From Fragilaria radians (lineage: Eukaryota > Bacillariophyta > Fragilariophyceae > Fragilariales > Fragilariaceae): DNA of 64,000 bases. The stretch is from the NCBI GenBank assembly GCA_900642245.1, contig CAAAJI010000038.1:242287-306286 (forward strand), in the 5' to 3' direction. Positions within the stretch are counted from its first letter, which is position 1, and the number at the start of each line of letters is the position of its first letter. Of this stretch, positions 11,495-22,230 are shown piece by piece. Below the pieces are notes generated by a model, which saw nothing but the letters and a program-made list of their open reading frames with translations, had not been told where the DNA came from and searched no databases. The translations under genes were made by a program, and so were the position numbers.

Positions 11495-12628
11495 CTACAA
11501 CGATTTATTTTTCGTAAGCTCGTCCGCCTTTTTCGTAATATTTTCTAACTTTTCGACAAGCGATGAAAGAGATGCCAAGGCAAAGAGGGCATCACGATCT
11601 TTTCCTCTTTCTCTTTTATTCTGATCAGATTTTCCATCATCTTCCATGGGACCTTGTTCCTTGATCCCGGACTCTTGATCGTTTCTGATCGCAGCTGGGC
11701 GATGATAAGTCCCTAAACCCGAAGATAAGCCATGACGCAAGGTAAAAGTACGCACAGCATTTCGACTTTGACTTGAACATGCGAGAGCATCAATAGCTCG
11801 TTGAGTGGCTTGCATGTGTTGGAAGATCTCGGAAGCCATTCGTAGGTGATTTGTAGCCTGATGAGCTAGTAACTGATGACGTCGTTGCAGCTCAATTGCA
11901 CAGCCTCTGCTTAGGTCATGACTCTGAAAAGGTGAAGGTAGCGACGAGCCATCGATGGGATTTAGGGGCATATATTCTTGGAGTGCTGGAAGCATATTTT
12001 GTTGTTGAATCGACCTTAGTGTCGGCTTATAAGGAAAGCAGGGGAAATCCCCTAGTCGATTGTCATTTGCGATGACAGTGGGTAGTCGTACATTTTTTTC
12101 ATTCAGAGATGGAGTATTCCGCTTGATCTGTAAGTTGTCTTGACATATGCCACTTGCCTTTTCCATAAAATGGTTCTGATATGGCTTGATTCTAGAATTT
12201 AAACTATCATCATTCTCGCCTTCTTCTACTGCTTCTTTGCAGTCTTGGACTACTTTACCAAGAAAGGCGCGCCTATCGCGAATCGCATGGGCGATTTTAT
12301 CCATAGCATGGCGTTTCTCAACTTCATGCCATAGCTTTGTTTCTCGGTTCAGTTTTAAAAAACGACCTTTTCTTGAAGCAATGCACTTATATACAACGGA
12401 TACAATTTCCGACTTTTTCATTCGTGTAATTGCTTCATCGTATTTTGGAATTGCCTTTTCAACCAATTCTCTGAAAACACGATTGCCTTCATGGTTCCAA
12501 CAACCCGCTCCACGTCCAAGTATCACATCGTGACTTGAAGGATGTTCAACTACATCTATCGTGTTAGTAGCTAAGCGATCAGGGCTTTCCGATTTTTCAT
12601 TGACGCATTCAGCTACAATCTCCTGCAT
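11495..12628 (-). CDS. DUF6824-type domain protein (candidate diatom regulator)
   Basis: 377 residues from an ATG at 12628. Residues about 34-120 carry the domain common in diatom proteomes: HDVILGRGAGCWNHEGN, FRELVEKAIPKYDEA, SEIVSVVYKCI, GRFLK, LWHEV and AIRDRRA. This domain (DUF6824 in Pfam, from memory of its hallmark DV(L/I)LGRG...N..GN.(R/V)FR) is greatly expanded in diatoms and is suspected to be DNA-binding; its function is not established. The rest is low-complexity and polar, with a Gln/His-rich helix (RRHQLLAHQATNHLRMASEIFQHMQATQ) and an acidic/basic C-terminus. No signal peptide or membrane segment, which fits a nuclear protein. Single exon. Confidence 0.85.
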   Translation of the reverse strand: MQEIVAECVNEKSESPDRLATNTIDVVEHPSSHDVILGRGAGCWNHEGNRVFRELVEKAIPKYDEAITRMKKSEIVSVVYKCIASRKGRFLKLNRETKLWHEVEKRHAMDKIAHAIRDRRAFLGKVVQDCKEAVEEGENDDSLNSRIKPYQNHFMEKASGICQDNLQIKRNTPSLNEKNVRLPTVIANDNRLGDFPCFPYKPTLRSIQQQNMLPALQEYMPLNPIDGSSLPSPFQSHDLSRGCAIELQRRHQLLAHQATNHLRMASEIFQHMQATQRAIDALACSSQSRNAVRTFTLRHGLSSGLGTYHRPAAIRNDQESGIKEQGPMEDDGKSDQNKRERGKDRDALFALASLSSLVEKLENITKKADELTKNKSL

Positions 12629-14045
12629 TTTTTCGTTGATTAAAGCAACACGTCGTCTTGATTTTATGTTCGAATTTTTTCAAACATTTATGTACAATCA
12701 GCAACAAATCGGTACAAGTTAAAGAGAAACCTGCATTCGAGTAGTAAGGCAACGATACTTCGCTTTAACTACTTAATTCAACTACCATGAACGGACGAAT
12801 GCCATCGAAAGGATGACCGTTCGACGGAGTCATTTTCGATGTTTTTCTTTCTAAATGACGACAATATCAAATGGCTTTTTGTTTGATCGGCTTTAATACA
12901 CTTCTTCGAAAATCCCTATGATTGAGAATGACTTAACAATAATTCTAATCGTGGCAACAAAAGACAAATTGAACGTTGCTCAGCAGTAATCATTTGCCTC
13001 ATGTGATGAGAATTTAGCGTTGTGAATATAAATTTTAATTCCTTGGACCAAGTTGCTGTTATCAAAGTCTATTTTTTGTTATTATATGAATAAATCAAGT
13101 TTTCCAGACATGCCTCAAAGTAGGGTATTCCTGTCCACGCCTGAGTGGCGATTCACAGTTCCTTTCACTGACCTCATCTTTGATATCTTCTCGGTAATCC
13201 TGTTTCATTTTCAGGGGGTCATCCCTGTTATGGTCCCTCATTTTATTTAACTATTGAACATGGACTTAAATCTAGCTTAACTCTTCATCCTTGATATTCA
13301 TATCAGGAAGGCAACTTTAAATACAGATTTTTGCTTTACCTCACTGCCTGCTGTTGCTAGGAATACAACCAGGACAATATAGCTCAAAATCCTTGTGAAA
13401 TCAATATCTTGGTTCCCATATCATTGCTAGAGGCTTAGTATCTATGAATCAGAGTCTATGCCTTTCGTTTCCCTTTTTTCCCTCACGCATAAATATCTAG
13501 ACATAGGCTCAGGAATCCTGTAAGAATAATCTACAATAATGGGGTCAATCCAAGGAAACCAAATTCTTGCTTCAAAGGGATGGAAAAAAGGAGGGTTGCT
13601 CCTAAGCATAACTCCTAACGTACAATCTTGGGGGCGAATGTAGTATAGTCTAAATCCTGAAAGATATCACTTTACTTTAAGCTAGCCAAAACAAGTTCAT
13701 CTAGAATAAGACTAATTCAAGAGATGCTATTTGCACCTACATCTAGAGACGTCTAGTAAATGCTAGTAGATATGGTACTGATATCAGATATACTAGCATA
13801 TCTAAGACAACAGTGACTGAAAATGATAATGCTTGCTGCTTTCTCATTCGCAAATCTTATCGATACTAATCAAAGGTCTCTAGAATTTAGGTGATGATAA
13901 ATCACATCGAACTTTTATATGATTAAATATTTTTTCTAAAGGAAGAGCACTCAAAAGATATTTGACGCGCCAGCATAGTCTGGAGAACATATTTGATTCT
14001 AAGTCAAAGAATGATCTAAAACAATTGAATGGTGATAAACAATTA
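12629..14045. other. Gene-free stretch left of the MITE
   Basis: Presumed promoter of the minus-strand DUF6824-type gene near 12630-12900. No further ORF with coding character. A short imperfect palindrome (ATGCTAGTAGATAT...ATATACTAGCAT) lies at about 13758-13800. Confidence 0.4.
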
Positions 14046-14222
14046 GTCCAGGAAGACTCCGGTCTTTGCGATTAGAAAACAAAAGCAATTTTTCATTATA
14101 TCCTAAAATAAGACATCATTTTCACTTTTCTTTTCAATGTAGAGCATTAATGCTCTAAGGGAGATTGAGATAGAAAAACTCCTCTTGATTTCAAATCGCA
14201 AAAGATCGGAGTCTCCCCGGAC
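14046..14222. mobile_element. MITE-like element with terminal inverted repeats and TA borders
   Basis: About 28-nt termini are inverted copies of each other: left begins GTCCAGGAAGACTCCGGTCT (then TTGCGATT), right ends as its reverse complement (reading inward GTCCGGGGAGACTCCGATCT, then TTTGCGATT), with three substitutions and one indel. The element is flanked by TA on both sides (14044-14045 and 14223-14224), as expected for a Tc1/mariner-type insertion. A perfect 16-nt palindrome (AGAGCATTAATGCTCT, 14141-14156) sits inside. There is no coding capacity, so it would be non-autonomous. Confidence 0.8.
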
Positions 14223-17200
14223 TACCTTTTCATCATCATTATTTTTTTCAGTCTGCCGTTTGTTATCTCAAGATTGGGATGCCGTGATTATCTATGATGA
14301 ATTCTAACACCGCAAATAAAAAGATTGACCTACTACCTATCTCAAAGCAGTAAAATATCAAGTTCAATCACTCAAAGACATCTTGATACCTTCGCAATGG
14401 ATATTCAACATAAAAGCTATGACGTGGACAAAAACCTCAAATAGGTAGCTTACAAATTTACACCCATTAGCGCAATGTATATCAAGAATATTTACAATCC
14501 ATTTTGATGAAATTATAGGGCGTATGTCAGCCCAATCTCAGCATTTGTTTCGCTGTGCTTTTCAACGAAAACACTTATGGTTTCTATGGTTCGTATTGAA
14601 GCATTTAATGTTCCATGCCTCCATTAGTAGTTACTTAAATTTGATTCCATTATTGGTTGCCAGCACTTTAGTTACATAGTGGTATTCTTAAAGTCTGTAT
14701 TCCTTGTAGCGATGTTCATTTCCTGGCCTAGAAATACATCAATGTTGTTTGTTTCCATATAGTTTGTTATAACTTCCAACTTTCTCATATGATTATCTGT
14801 CCCTGCTCCACCCAGGAAGAAACATTTTCCGCCATAACATAGCGCCAATATTGTCAATACTGACCACAGTTCTGACAGAGATCTCAAGAATCTCTATTAA
14901 GTAACAGAAAAATCTGTACATCCTTGAACTATTCCTGATTGGCCTCTTGCCACTTTCATTTATGATCTGCAATAAGATGATCCCAAGCTTCATTAATGGA
15001 AGCTGATTCCTTTTGATTATCTCGCACCTTCAAGGCAAAGTTAGCTTGATCAGCACTCATCTCTATTCCTGGAATCAAGGCATTGATGGTATCTGTCGTG
15101 TCTGGATTAATTCAGCCTTGACGCTTGTTCATTACCTTTACTACCTTAGGAATTAAGGCTTTCTTTTCACTATCCTCGATAAGCTTTCCTCAAGTTCAAT
15201 TCCCATTCATTCTTCTTCATTTTTGTCCTTGTGAACCTCCTCTTCATTAAGTTGATTCCTCAGTTTCAATGTAAAGGATGAACGGTCCACTTGGAGTGAG
15301 AGCCTTCAGACCAGTCTGAGGCGCTCTGGAATTACAGCTTAAAAAACTTGAGATACCCACGGCAGAATTAAGAAAAAGACTAAATACGGCAAGAGCAGCT
15401 GCGCATCGTTGCTTTAAGTGAGCTGGTCTATAGAATCCGTAATCCATCGATGTGAATAGTTTTATATCTACTAAATTTATGCGAAGAGGACTTTATAACA
15501 AGGATTGTCGCAAAGTCACGTCTTTGCATAACATATTAAAGTATATTGTTTTATTTGTCACAGTGACAACAAAAGCTTTCTCCATTTATAATGGCAAAGA
15601 ATACTTTCATGGTACCCTGGAAACTTACTCAACATAGTATAAACTTACATTAAAACCCACACTTAGACTATCATGATATGGTCAGGACTTACGCATGCTG
15701 TTGAAGCCGTATGCTCCATTTTTCAAGAGCGTAAAGTATCAGAGAATGAGCGCAAGAAAATGGCTTTTGGCCTCTCAAAAACATTAGAATGTGAACCCTG
15801 GGAATTGGTTTGCGTCAATCTCATGGCTCTATTCACTAGAAAGACTTTACAAGTTTGACCCTGAATGCAATGAAATGTCACAATCCACAAGCAAATGTGT
15901 TGAGCATGTGCACAAAGTTTTAAATGGCATGCTCAGATCAATTCACATGGAAAATAAAAATTTTGCAATGCAATGTATGAACTATAAGAATTACCAATTG
16001 TATAATATTACCGGTGACATCTTGTCAACTTGTACATGATAGAGATGTGTTTTACAATATTACATTACAAATAAATTGCGACTGAATCAAAAAGAGAAAA
16101 CAGAGAATAATTGATAAATTCAACATTATAGAGAATGAATTGCATATTCTTTATGAATACAAAGTTGAAGACCAAGTGCTGGAAAGATCCGGCATTCTTT
16201 GGAAATTACCATCACCACTAACGTGACCATTTCCTTTTTCAAATGTGTATAAGAATGGAACAATTCAAGTCTGCTTGCTCAAAGTAAGACTAGAGCTCAT
16301 CTCCCTCCACGTGCAGTTGCTCAGTTTTACATTCTTTAAGCAGCAGATCTGTTTGCATAAGTCTTAACTTGCTTTGCCATTGATACTGGGAAAAGAATAT
16401 TTTCTCATTATTCCAGGAAAATATTGATAAACGCGATTTTCTAATCTTGAAAATTCTAGACTTCTTATGGTCTTGATAACGATAATTTTCATGATTACAT
16501 TATAGACTCGTTGTATCCGAGACAGACCCGCCTGGAAAAGACAAATACAAATACTACTATCGAAGATGCAGTCATAGAGTTGGATTTCATCGCCAATATA
16601 ATGTCAATTAAGAGTTCAAGTTTCATTTCTAAAAATCGCAAACACAAGAACTATAATTGATAGCATTGAGCTGAAATTGTGTTTCGTTGGCAGATGTGTT
16701 TGATGTACCACGAATGCGATGCTTAGTATTTATGGCTCAACACGTCTATGTGAAAGGTGATTGTTAGAGCATGAGATAGTTTGTTGGGCAGTAGTATCGC
16801 GTTTTGGTCGTGATTTAGTCCGATACGATTCTAATTTCAACTGTTCTGAATTTTACATTTTTCTCAGTTTTCTGTAAATGCTCCTTTGACTCCATTGTCA
16901 CACGCTCATTTATCATAATAACTTCGTGACGTCGATACTTTTTTCCCATATGATTAAATGTTCAAAATAGAACCGATGACTTCGGTGGTTACAATTCTTG
17001 ATTTCTATACGACAAGCCCTTCAGAAAAGAAGATCTGCTATTGTTAAATCTTTCATATGTTCTTGGAGGTTCCAATGGGCAGCCTTTAGAAACGTATTGG
17101 GAGTATAGTCTCGTTCCCATACTCATGTACATGAAATAGCGTATTAGTGTATAAATACTTCCTTTGCAAATTCTGTACGAACAGAATACTTACGTATAGT

Positions 17201-17282
17201 TTCGTCGTGATAGTTTTTGAAGGGCTGAAACACATCTGTTATCATTTTCTTGCTGTTGGGTTTAATATACTGTGAAGGATTA
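14223..17282. other. Gene-free stretch, possible small retroelement relic
   Basis: No confirmed gene. On the minus strand about 14675-14800 reads 'YMETNNIDVFLGQEMNIATR', which resembles the start of an endonuclease domain of retroelements (xxNIDxxxxQE), but it is too short and isolated to call. The stretch just before 17283 should hold the promoter and 5' UTR of the following gene. Confidence 0.35.
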
Positions 17283-19700
17283 ATGTACTCTAATAACAAT
17301 ACGTTCCTTGGTGGCACCTTGAATGGATCGGTCTCAGGGAATTCTGGAGGATCTCTATCCCAACGTGGTCATTCGGCAAATACTCTATCGCAAATGGTAG
17401 GTGTCTCAGGGTCTTTAGGAAACATTTCAGGAACTCGCCGTGGAAGTGGAGGAGTAGTTGGAATGACTGGCATGGGAGGGCTTGGGACAGGAGGTAACTT
17501 CAACGTTAGTGGAATTTCAGATAGAAGGTCTACAATGTCGATTGGCAATCTTGGCATAGACTCCGCTGTGATTCCCGACATTTTTGGTCGTAGATCAAGT
17601 TTAGGCTTCGATGATTCTTTCTTTAGTCGCCGGGATTCCCTCGAGACTTCAACAGCAATGATTGATGCTTGCATCCTTGATTTGACAAGGCGGCGTTTAT
17701 CCATGGCTATGGGATCTCCTTCTCAAACAGCTACAGTGAACAATGACATTGCACTTCAATCAAGTGTTCCCATAACGGGATTGCCGTCAAGCTCTGTTGC
17801 TTCTAATCAATCATTTTCTTCTCAAAACTCTCTTTCAGCAATAGCAGCTCGACAGCAACAGATTCAGCAGCAGCAGATAGAGCTGGATAAGCGTCAAAAA
17901 GACATAGATTTGCAGAGACAGCAGTTATTTGTTGGTTTGCAAGATCAGGCTGCACATGGATCTGGAATGGGAGGTTATGGCAATCAGCTGAGTGCTGGAG
18001 GATTCGGTAATTCTAATATAGGTGCCAAGAATCTCAATCGCGCACAGCTTAAAATCCCTTCAACATCAGCTCAAACAACGCAATCAACCGCTCAAAGACC
18101 TTGTTGGTGGATTTGTCAAGTTTGTAAAAAACGAGCATTTGCTTCTCGTCAAGAAGCATCTAATCACGAGATAATTTGTGCTGAATCTAGAGAATCTCGA
18201 ATCATGGATCATCGTCAGACGCAGTTTCAACAAGCTCACGTGGAACAAATGAAGTTTCAAAACGTTGAAAATAGATCGATCCAAAACTCATCGCAATTGA
18301 ACCACCAACAGGGTTCCACGATGCCTTTATTCACGGCACAGGACATGCTAGATACTAATGACGAACGATCATTTTCAGTTCTTCATCATCCGCTCCCCCT
18401 GGCAATGTCTTCCGACAAGGAATGGTTAACTCCATTGCATTGCTTTGTACGTAAACACTGCGTCGAAGTATTTTGTGCTTCTTCACAAGATGTGTCTACG
18501 CCTTCAAAAGGGAAGCGCAAGCCTATTCAAATTGGTCAAGTAGGTATCCGCTGTCCTCATTGCCAAACAAGTAGCGCTGGAGCTGTCATGCGCGAGAGAG
18601 GTAGTGTGTATTACCCAACTACAATATCGTCTATCTACAACGCTACTATGAATTTGCTGCAAAGGCATTTGCATGCTTGTCCCTCTTTCCCCAGATGATT
18701 TAAGGGGAAGGTATAAAGCTCTGAAGGCTGACGATGCAAGAAGTGGTACCTCAAAAAAGTATTGGATCGAAAGTGCTTTGAGTCTTGGTCTGTGGACACA
18801 GAAAATGGGATACGATTTTCAACACGTCGCCCACCGCCGCTGCCCCGTCCGAATCGACAACATCAATCTGCTGTTGTAGCTGGAGGATTAATAGATTCTG
18901 ATCAAAATGATTCCAGCAACATCTTTACACCAAATGCGACGAATATGAATGATGATGGAAAAGGTATTGATTCAAACATGGGTGTCACGTTTGATGACGT
19001 GGACGAAAATGGAAGCACATCATACAATGGTGAACGGATCGACGCACTTCAAACTGAATTCGACTCCAAGATTATTCCAAGTGTGAGCTCCTTAGTGACT
19101 TTAGAGGATAAACCGTATGCGACTGCTTTTTCATTTGAACTACTCAGTCAAATGCAACCATGTGTGTTCACTGAGGCAGATCGACTTGGAAAACGGAAAG
19201 GATTACCAACAGGATTTTCTGGACTTGCTTGTCGTCATTGCTTTGGTGGATATGGCTCTGGTCGATTTTTTCCTTCCAGCATCAAAACATTGTCAGACAC
19301 CTCGAAAACGTTAAATGTGTTATACAATCACATGCTTCGATGTCGTAAATGTCCTCTAGATGTCAAGGAGTCGTTACAAAAATTCAAGATTCACCATGAT
19401 GATGAGAGAGCCAAGATGAAGTTTGGAAGTCAGAAAGCTTTTTTTGCTAAGATCTGGTCACGCCTTCATGATAGGGATAACACTGCCTTGATTGAACAAT
19501 ATTCTATGGGCACGAGGCAACATCACCAACCAATTAGGAATATTGGTCAATCAGAAGAATTCATCGGCTCTAATGCATCTGCTCCTTTATTCAACCTTAG
19601 TACGTTATCACAGCTTCCCAGTGACTTTTTGGCAGGCTTTGATGCTTTTGCTAACCAGGGCAGTGACGGCATGAATAAACGACAACGCATTGGATTATGA
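17283..19700 (+). CDS. Diatom-type protein with two related Cys/His domains, broken by two 1-nt frame changes
   Basis: Starts at the ATG at 17283 (the frame upstream offers only a TTG). Order: Gly/Ser-rich N-terminus; motif repeats FGRRSSLGFDDSFFSRRDS; a Gln-rich coiled coil (about 17840-17930); a C2HC finger-like unit (CQVCKKRAF...HEIIC, about 18108-18180); a domain with GIRCPHC and YYPTTISSIYNATMNLLQRH (about 18418-18880); and a related second domain with GLACRHC, RFFPSSIKTLSDTSKTLNVL and HMLRCRKCP (about 19120-19480). Such tandem domains occur in diatom proteins that I believe have no assigned function; the Cys/His pairs suggest metal binding, perhaps nuclear. The frame leaves at the C-run near 18688-18691 and returns near 18790-18793, with good homology-like sequence in the intervening frame (DDLRGRYKALKADDARSGTS). 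The net change is zero and the full length would be about 805 residues. Sequencing error or a pseudogene are the main explanations. Confidence 0.8.
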
Positions 19701-20392
19701 CCTTACAATGCTCTGATAGACTCCTGTGCACTATCCGCAGTCAAAGCCTAGTAGTGTTTCTGTCTTGTAAACTAGATCACTCTTAATTATGGAAATGAAA
19801 TAAAATTTCTCTATCCAGTGCTCCTAAGGAAAAAGGCTCCTTTGTCTGGAAACTCGTATACTTTGAATCTGGAAATATTGTAACGTCATGGTGTAACAGA
19901 TTATGTCTCATTCATTTTTTGCCTTTTAATTGACGACAGTGGAAGGCTAAAGTAATTGTTATCTTTGCCCGGACCATCACGGAAGAAGTTTCCTTATTTT
20001 AATCATACTTTGAAAGACATTACATAAAAGGATCATTTGAAATCATTACTCGATTTGTTGGCTAGAAATATTCAGAGCAATCCTCATGGACTATTTGCTT
20101 GTCACCTAATTTCCCTTTCGAATCTTTTTAATGACATTTATTTGACATCTAAATTAGCCACGCACTAAACTTAAAATGATGACAACAACATTAAACCTGA
20201 AAAAAGATCCAGAATACTAAGCGAAGAATTCAAGAAAAATAAGTGTTAAAAATTTATTGCAATGAAGAATAGTGAATCTTCATCAATCTATCTATCATTA
20301 CATCCAGCTGGATGTTTCTTTAAGCTCTCCTTGTTGTTCATAATAGAAAAAGTTTACCTTGATGCAGTTGTCTCCCTTATTCGGATATGTTT
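19701..20392. other. Intergenic between convergent genes
   Basis: 3' ends of the plus-strand gene at left and the minus-strand SDR at right. An AATAAA-like signal occurs near 19797. The ORF at 20262-20453 overlaps the SDR in antisense and is not credible. Confidence 0.4.
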
Positions 20393-21395
20393 CTATGCCT
20401 TGATTCCACCAGCCATTCCTCCGTCGACAACGAGATTCGTGCCGGTTATGTAACTTGCATCCCGCGATAAGAGAAATGCGACACTAGATAGTACCTCTCC
20501 AACAGTACCCAATCGTTTCATGGGAACCGAGTTGATTTTACTTGCCGCAACTACAGAAGGATCTGAATCGAAATATGGTGATTTAGATGCTGCATGGAGT
20601 TCATTTTGACGTGTCCACATAAATCCAGGTCCAATGAGAGCCGGTGATACTGCGTTGACACGAATGTTGTATGGTGCAAGGTCTTTGGAGGTCGTGACTA
20701 TTCACAGAAATAATTAATAATTGCCACAGTGAGCAGAAAAAGAGGATGAATACACACATGAGTTGAAAAAGTAATGAAGCCTAAATTCAGGTATCGATAT
20801 GAAAACTAGGAAAGATAATGCCAAAGTATTTGATGATCCACGTACCTGTCATTCCCAAAACAGCTGCTTTGCTAGAAACATAAGCAACCATGGCTGGTGT
20901 ACCCCGTAATCCAGCGACTGATGCGGTATTGACAATACTACCACCAGTGGATTGCTTCGCCATATGCTTAGCTGCAGCTTGTAGTACTATGAACATTCCA
21001 GTAACATTGATTTCCATAACCCGCGAAAAGTCAATTGGATCATACTCCAGTGTCGGTTTGATATCACCTTGATACCCAGCGTTATTCCACAACAAATCAA
21101 TGGAACCAAATGTCTGCATGACCTGATCCATCGCAACTTGTACAGATTCAACCAAGGTAACATTGCACTCCGCGGTAAAAATATCAGCACTTGGATTTTG
21201 CTGTAATACATACTCTTTAGTTTCCTTCAGAGCATTCGCATCAACTTCCAATGCTGCTACTTTTGCCCCACATTGGGAGAAGAACAAACATCCCTCCCTA
21301 CCAAAGTTGCCTCCAGCACCCGTAATAACAATCACTTGACCAAGAAAACGAGAAGCATTATGATTAGTTTCAGTTGAATCTGTTCCTACTTTCAT
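20393..21395 (-). CDS. Short-chain dehydrogenase/reductase (classical SDR), two exons
   Basis: Exon 1 is 21395-20846, exon 2 is 20697-20393, joined over a 148-nt GT-AG intron (20845-20698; donor ACAG/GTACGT, acceptor TGAATAG/TCACG, phase 1). The product is 284 residues. Classical SDR landmarks: TGAGGNFG cofactor loop (25-32), NNAG (104-107), Ser159 and the YxxxK pair (Tyr172, Lys176), then after the junction APYNIRVNAVSPALIGPGF and the C-terminal YITGTNLVVDGGMAGG. An acidic residue at the end of the second strand (LEVD) suggests NAD(H) rather than NADP(H). No targeting signal; probably cytosolic. The substrate cannot be told from sequence; the motif set is that of FabG-like and alcohol-oxidising SDRs. 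Reading through the intron gives a false 202-codon ORF. Confidence 0.93.
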
Positions 21396-22001
21396 ACTAT
21401 GACTTTATATTGATCAATGTTGTGAATATACAAACTTACAACGATCCAATGCATGATGATTAAAATTGATGTGTCAGCAATATACTTACCCCCTTTGTAC
21501 GGTAGTGGTCCTTTTAGACTAGTAAGAATCGTAAAATTGCTGTTTTGCTACTAACATCTCAAAACGTTCTGAAAGGAGAGCCAATTTCAAAAAGGTTAAT
21601 GATTACTTCCTTGCTAAAACGATAAACTTGTTTCCCATACTCTTTTTTATATTGTCCATCAACAATCTCGGTAGAACTTCTGGTTTATTGGTGAATTCCA
21701 AGGAGTAGTTAGTGCTGGCAACATGAAAGTTTTTCAATCTTGTCCTGTGGAAGCGTTTCTAAACTTGATACAAAATACTTGGCATTAGCAATCGTAGATC
21801 GTACTTCTATTATCTCAACGTTCTATGTCAATGAATGAAGTGAAAAGAATGTCAAGTAGATTTTCTTAAGTGGAGTCAGCAGATATTCCTTCAATTAGGA
21901 TAACTAAGCTAAAGTTTAGTCAAACTAGTCAATGACAACATCACTGACTGATCAAGTAAATTCATTGCGTTAAAAGTAGATAACTTTAAAAATGAATAGA
22001 T
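21396..22001. other. Intergenic, upstream of the SDR gene
   Basis: Holds the SDR promoter on the minus strand. Nothing else recognised. Confidence 0.4.
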
Positions 22002-22230
22002 ATGAATGCAGAGATCAGGAACGAAGACCTCACCGAATGCGATCGCGAGGCAATACATCAAATAGGTCACATGCAAGGAGAATAAGGCAAATGTTTATTG
22101 GTAAACTTCCCGGGATGGGAGATTATTGCAGCTGATGTTACAATCATGAATCTTAAGATCCTTTCAAAAACAATCGACAATGCTATGCAGCGTATAGGAT
22201 ACTAGGGAGTATATGGAAACCTTCCAATAT
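22002..22230 (+). pseudogene. Fragment like the N-terminal PAS domain of phytochrome-type photoreceptors
   Basis: One frame reads ATG...EDLTECDREAIHQIGHMQGE, then a TAA stop, and continues in the same frame with GKCLLVNFPGWEIIAADVTI before a further stop. This follows the start of phytochrome PAS domains, where CDxEPIHxxGxIQ is followed after about ten residues by a beta-strand pair ending in I.A.D. Two in-frame stops and the absence of any GAF, PHY or kinase domain mark it as a relic. Homology judged by eye only; it could also be a chance match. Confidence 0.4.

Noticed and set aside
20787..20845. C-terminal tail of the unspliced 202-codon SDR ORF
   Set aside because: It reads through the GT-AG intron; exon 2 restores the SDR motif order.
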